A program made the position numbers and the translations under genes. Shown piece by piece: positions 7,065 to 9,091 of a stretch of 9,091 nt of DNA. This DNA is from Planctomycetota bacterium (GTDB taxonomy: Bacteria; Planctomycetota; UBA1135), in assembly GCA_014382465.1 (NCBI GenBank), contig JACNJP010000386.1:1-9091 (forward strand). The letters run 5' to 3'. The notes below the pieces were generated by a model, which was given only the letters and a program-made list of their open reading frames with translations, ran no database searches and had not been told where the DNA came from. Every line of letters begins with the position of its first letter. Within the stretch, counting starts at the first letter, position 1.

Positions 7065-7579
7065 CCTGGCGCCAGGTCGGCGGCCGCCGGGGCCTGGGCC
7101 GGCGGCGGCAGCGCGAGCACCGGCGCGACGGTCCCGACCTCGCCGCTGCGGTAGTCGAGCCAGTACACCTGCCGGCCGGAGTAGCCCGGCAGCTTGGGCC
7201 AGGCCCAACAGCCCAGCGGACCGCGCTCGAGATCGACGACCTCGCGGAAGCGGTAGCCGCCGCGAAGGACCACGCCGTCGGTGCGGATCACGAAGCCGCG
7301 CGGCATGAGCCCGCGGGGCATCCCGGCCTCCTCCTCTCCATACAGGAAGCTGGCGAGCTGCGGCAGAGTGACCGGCACGCCGGTCCGCCCCTGCCACTCC
7401 GTACGGCTGGATGCGAGCATCCTCAGCAGGTCGACGGCGGCGTCCTGGTTGAGCCGCAGCCGCGGCTCAAGGGCCCGGGGCAGCCCCCACAGGGAGACCA
7501 GCGAGATCAGCGCGATCAGGACGAGGAGCTCCGGGAGCGTGAAGCCCCGGTCACTCCTCCTCGCTCGCGATCTGCGCAA
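7061..7579 (-). CDS. Type IV pilin / type II secretion pseudopilin-like protein
   Basis: A 172-residue protein with a class III (prepilin) signal: basic leader MRRSRARRSDRG, then the prepilin peptidase site G12|F13TLPELL with Glu at +5 (Glu17), and a hydrophobic helix about 14-33 (LLVLIALISLVSLWGL). After cleavage and N-methylation such proteins assemble through this helix into pili or the type II secretion pseudopilus. The C-terminal part resembles no minor pilin I can name and ends in a Pro/Ala-rich tail (PPPAQAPAAADLAPG). The start is TTG at 7579, the only usable in-frame start, with AGGAGA 6 nt upstream. The first 29 nt overlap the end of the EF-G-like gene in another frame, so the two are probably co-transcribed. 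No pilus assembly genes are in view, making this an orphan here. It meets tatD tail to tail. Confidence 0.75.
   Translation of the reverse strand: MRRSRARRSDRGFTLPELLVLIALISLVSLWGLPRALEPRLRLNQDAAVDLLRMLASSRTEWQGRTGVPVTLPQLASFLYGEEEAGMPRGLMPRGFVIRTDGVVLRGGYRFREVVDLERGPLGCWAWPKLPGYSGRQVYWLDYRSGEVGTVAPVLALPPPAQAPAAADLAPG
7065..7076. repeat. Perfect 12-bp palindrome CCTGGCGCCAGG beside the shared stop
   Basis: The palindrome directly follows the CTAG that ends tatD and lies within the last codons of the pseudopilin-like gene. It has no spacer, so any RNA hairpin would have a stem of about four pairs and a four-base loop. It may be a protein-binding site or chance. Confidence 0.4.
7083..7106. terminator. 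GC-rich inverted repeat between convergent genes, possible bidirectional terminator
   Basis: GCCGCCGG (7083-7090) and CCGGCGGC (7099-7106) form a perfect 8-bp stem with an 8-nt loop, just past the tatD stop and inside the 3' end of the pseudopilin-like gene. There is no T-tract on either side, so this would have to be a U-less terminator. It also encodes part of the Pro/Ala-rich tail, and GCC/GGC codon use alone makes such repeats common here. Confidence 0.25.
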
Positions 7580-9091
7580 CGATCTTCTCCTGCAAGTGGG
7601 ACGGCACTTGGTCGTAGTGGTCGAACACCATGGAGAAGCCGCCCTCCCCGTGGGTCATCGAGCGCAACGGCGTGCTATAGGTCTGCATCTCGGCCAGCGG
7701 CGCCTGGGCCTTGATGATCTGGGCGTCGCCCTCGGTCTCCATGCCGAGGATCTGCCCGCGGCGGGTGTTGAGGTCGCCGCTGACGTCGCCGAAGTAGCGG
7801 CTCGGCACGGTGATCTCGACGTTCATGACCGGCTCGAGGAGGATCGGCCGGGCCTTCTCAAAGGCCTCGCGGAGCGCCCGGGCGCCCGCCATCTTGAAGC
7901 TGATCTCATCGGAGTCGACGTCGTGATGCTTGCCGTCATAGAGCTCGACGATGATGTCGACCACCTTGGAGCGGGCGATGATGCCCTTGGCCATCTGCTC
8001 GGCCACCCCCTTCTCGACCGCCGGGATGAACTGGCGCGGGATCGACCCGCCGACGACCGCGTCGACGAACTGGAAGCCCTCGCCCCGGGCGGTCGGCGCC
8101 AGCCGCAGGTAGCACTCGCCGAACTGCCCCGAGCCGCCGGTCTGCTTCTTGTGGCGGTGGTGGCCCTCGGCCTTGGCGGTGATGGTCTCCTGGTAGGCGA
8201 TCCGGGGGATCTTGGTGTCGACGCCGACGCCGCGGCCCTCCAGGCGGTGCAGGCAGGTGTTCAGGTGGAGGTCGCTGAGCCCGCTGACGATCATCTCGTG
8301 GGTATCGGGATCGCGGTGGGTGGAGAAGGTCGGGTCCTCCTTGGCGATCTTGGCCAGCTCGCCGCCGATCTTCTGCTCGTCGTTGCGGCTCTTGGGACGC
8401 ACAGAGATCGAGGTGAAGGGCCGGGGCAAGCCGAAATCGTGCGGCTCGGCGGCGCCCTCGGAGACGATGGTGTCGCCCACGGTCAGCTCCTCGACCCGGG
8501 TGACGGCGACGATCTCGCCGGGGCCGGCGGAGGCGATCGGCTGCAGGTCCTTGCCCAACAGGGTCGACAGGCCGGACATCTTCACGGTCTTGCCACGGTG
8601 AGGGCTCGGCACCACCATGTCCGACTTGAGGGTGCCCTGCAGGATCCGGAAGTAGGTGATCTGGCCCAGGTGCTTGTCGGACAGCACCTTCCAGGCCCGG
8701 GCGACGAGCCGCTCGTCCGGGCCGCCGCCGGCCACCGCGGCGTCCTTGACGACCTGGAGCTGCCGGGCGGCGGTCGGGAATTCGGTGCTCAGGAAATCGG
8801 CGAATTCCTTCACGCCGACGCCGCGGACCGGGTCGAGGAAGAACAGCGGGGCCAGGGTGCCCAGGGCCATGGCGTCGGGCAGGGCCTTGGCCAGCTCCTC
8901 GTCGGAGACGTCGCCCTCCTCCAGGTACTTCTCCATCAGGGCGTCATCGGCCTCGACGATCGAGTCGACCAGCTGGGAGCGGAACGGGTTGTCGGGGTCG
9001 GCGGCGACCTGGACCACCGACGAGAAGCCCGGGCCGAGTTCGTTCGGCAAGGTGAACGGCACGACGAAGCCGCCGAAGCGGGCGCGGATGT
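7551..9091 (-). CDS. Elongation factor G-like translational GTPase, N-terminus beyond the right edge
   Basis: The visible 513 codons cover the end of the GTPase domain through domain V; reading is open to the window edge (IRARFGGFVVPFTLPNE), so the P-loop is outside. Domain II: VARAWKVLSDKHLGQITYFRI to about VTRVEELTVGDTI. Domain III: ISVRPKSRNDEQKI with GLSDLHLNTCLHRLE. Domain IV: HHRHKKQTGGSGQFGECYLRL, VGGSIPRQFIPAVEKGV and ELYDGKHHDVDSDEISFKMA. Domain V: GDVSGDLNTRRGQILGME and PLAEMQTYSTPLRSMTHGEG. HRHKKQTGGSGQFG and PRQFIPAVEKG are typical of the second, EF-G2/EF-G-like group rather than canonical FusA, so the cell probably has another fusA. Family members bind the ribosome; the exact role of this group varies and is unclear. 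A GTG at 9060-9062 could be miscalled as the start but would cut the G domain. The gene overlaps the pseudopilin start by 29 nt. Confidence 0.92.
   Translation of the reverse strand, partial: IRARFGGFVVPFTLPNELGPGFSSVVQVAADPDNPFRSQLVDSIVEADDALMEKYLEEGDVSDEELAKALPDAMALGTLAPLFFLDPVRGVGVKEFADFLSTEFPTAARQLQVVKDAAVAGGGPDERLVARAWKVLSDKHLGQITYFRILQGTLKSDMVVPSPHRGKTVKMSGLSTLLGKDLQPIASAGPGEIVAVTRVEELTVGDTIVSEGAAEPHDFGLPRPFTSISVRPKSRNDEQKIGGELAKIAKEDPTFSTHRDPDTHEMIVSGLSDLHLNTCLHRLEGRGVGVDTKIPRIAYQETITAKAEGHHRHKKQTGGSGQFGECYLRLAPTARGEGFQFVDAVVGGSIPRQFIPAVEKGVAEQMAKGIIARSKVVDIIVELYDGKHHDVDSDEISFKMAGARALREAFEKARPILLEPVMNVEITVPSRYFGDVSGDLNTRRGQILGMETEGDAQIIKAQAPLAEMQTYSTPLRSMTHGEGGFSMVFDHYDQVPSHLQEKIVAQIASEEE
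7586..7591 (-). promoter_or_regulatory. Shine-Dalgarno AGGAGA that fixes the pseudopilin TTG start
   Basis: AGGAGA on the minus strand lies 6 nt before TTG 7579 and inside the last codons of the EF-G-like gene. It supports the TTG start, for which there is no in-frame ATG or GTG alternative before the prepilin cleavage motif. Confidence 0.6.

Noticed and set aside
5460..7397. A 645-codon minus-strand open frame across the HEAT-like and tatD genes
   Set aside because: It is antisense to two genes with clear protein features (signal peptide, TatD metal ligands) and has Arg/Gly/Ala-rich composition without motifs.
6275..7714. A 479-codon plus-strand frame overlapping tatD and continuing to 7714
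   Set aside because: It is out of frame with tatD, Arg/Pro/Gly-rich, and crosses antisense into the pseudopilin and EF-G-like genes.
9060..9062. GTG as the start of the EF-G-like gene
   Set aside because: The frame is open upstream to the window edge with EF-G-like residues, and starting here would delete the GTP-binding motifs.
1..9091. CRISPR array, tRNA, rRNA, insertion sequence or prophage
   Set aside because: No regularly spaced repeats, tRNA-like folds, transposase or phage protein motifs were seen on either strand.

Overview
The window is very GC-rich bacterial DNA, about 70% G+C by eye, densely coded on both strands, with frequent GTG/TTG starts and strong G/C preference at third codon positions. 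No gene fixes the taxon. The large Gly-rich lipoprotein with Ig-like domains, the secreted HEAT-like protein, the orphan pseudopilin-like protein and a second-type EF-G together suggest a Planctomycetota- or Myxococcota-like bacterium. This is inference only. The poor quality at the left edge fits a metagenome contig end.

Layout. Three genes run leftward from about 5237 to the left edge: a 1020-residue Gly-rich lipoprotein, a GTGA-overlapped amidohydrolase that most resembles aminodeoxyfutalosine/nucleoside deaminases, and a NrnA-like DHH phosphoesterase. The last gene has no ATG/GTG/TTG before its first catalytic motif and runs into a poly-C (poly-G on its coding strand) tract at the edge. 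A 138-nt divergent spacer (5238-5375) holds the only AT-richer sequence and probably promoters for both directions. Rightward from it run a secreted HEAT-like helical-repeat protein and, 3 nt later, a TatD-family metallo-DNase. Leftward from the right edge run the C-terminal three quarters of an EF-G-like translation factor and, overlapping its end by 29 nt, a small pseudopilin-like protein. That gene meets tatD tail to tail at a CTAG that supplies the stop codon to both.

How the genes might work together. NrnA-like, TatD and EF-G-like proteins are nucleic-acid turnover and translation housekeeping functions. The lipoprotein, the HEAT-like protein and the pseudopilin-like protein are envelope or secreted proteins. 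I see no phage, IS, CRISPR, tRNA, rRNA or recognised defence system. The items most worth a second look are the Gly-rich lipoprotein, the start and 3' end of the DHH gene, and the overlapping EF-G-like/pseudopilin pair.
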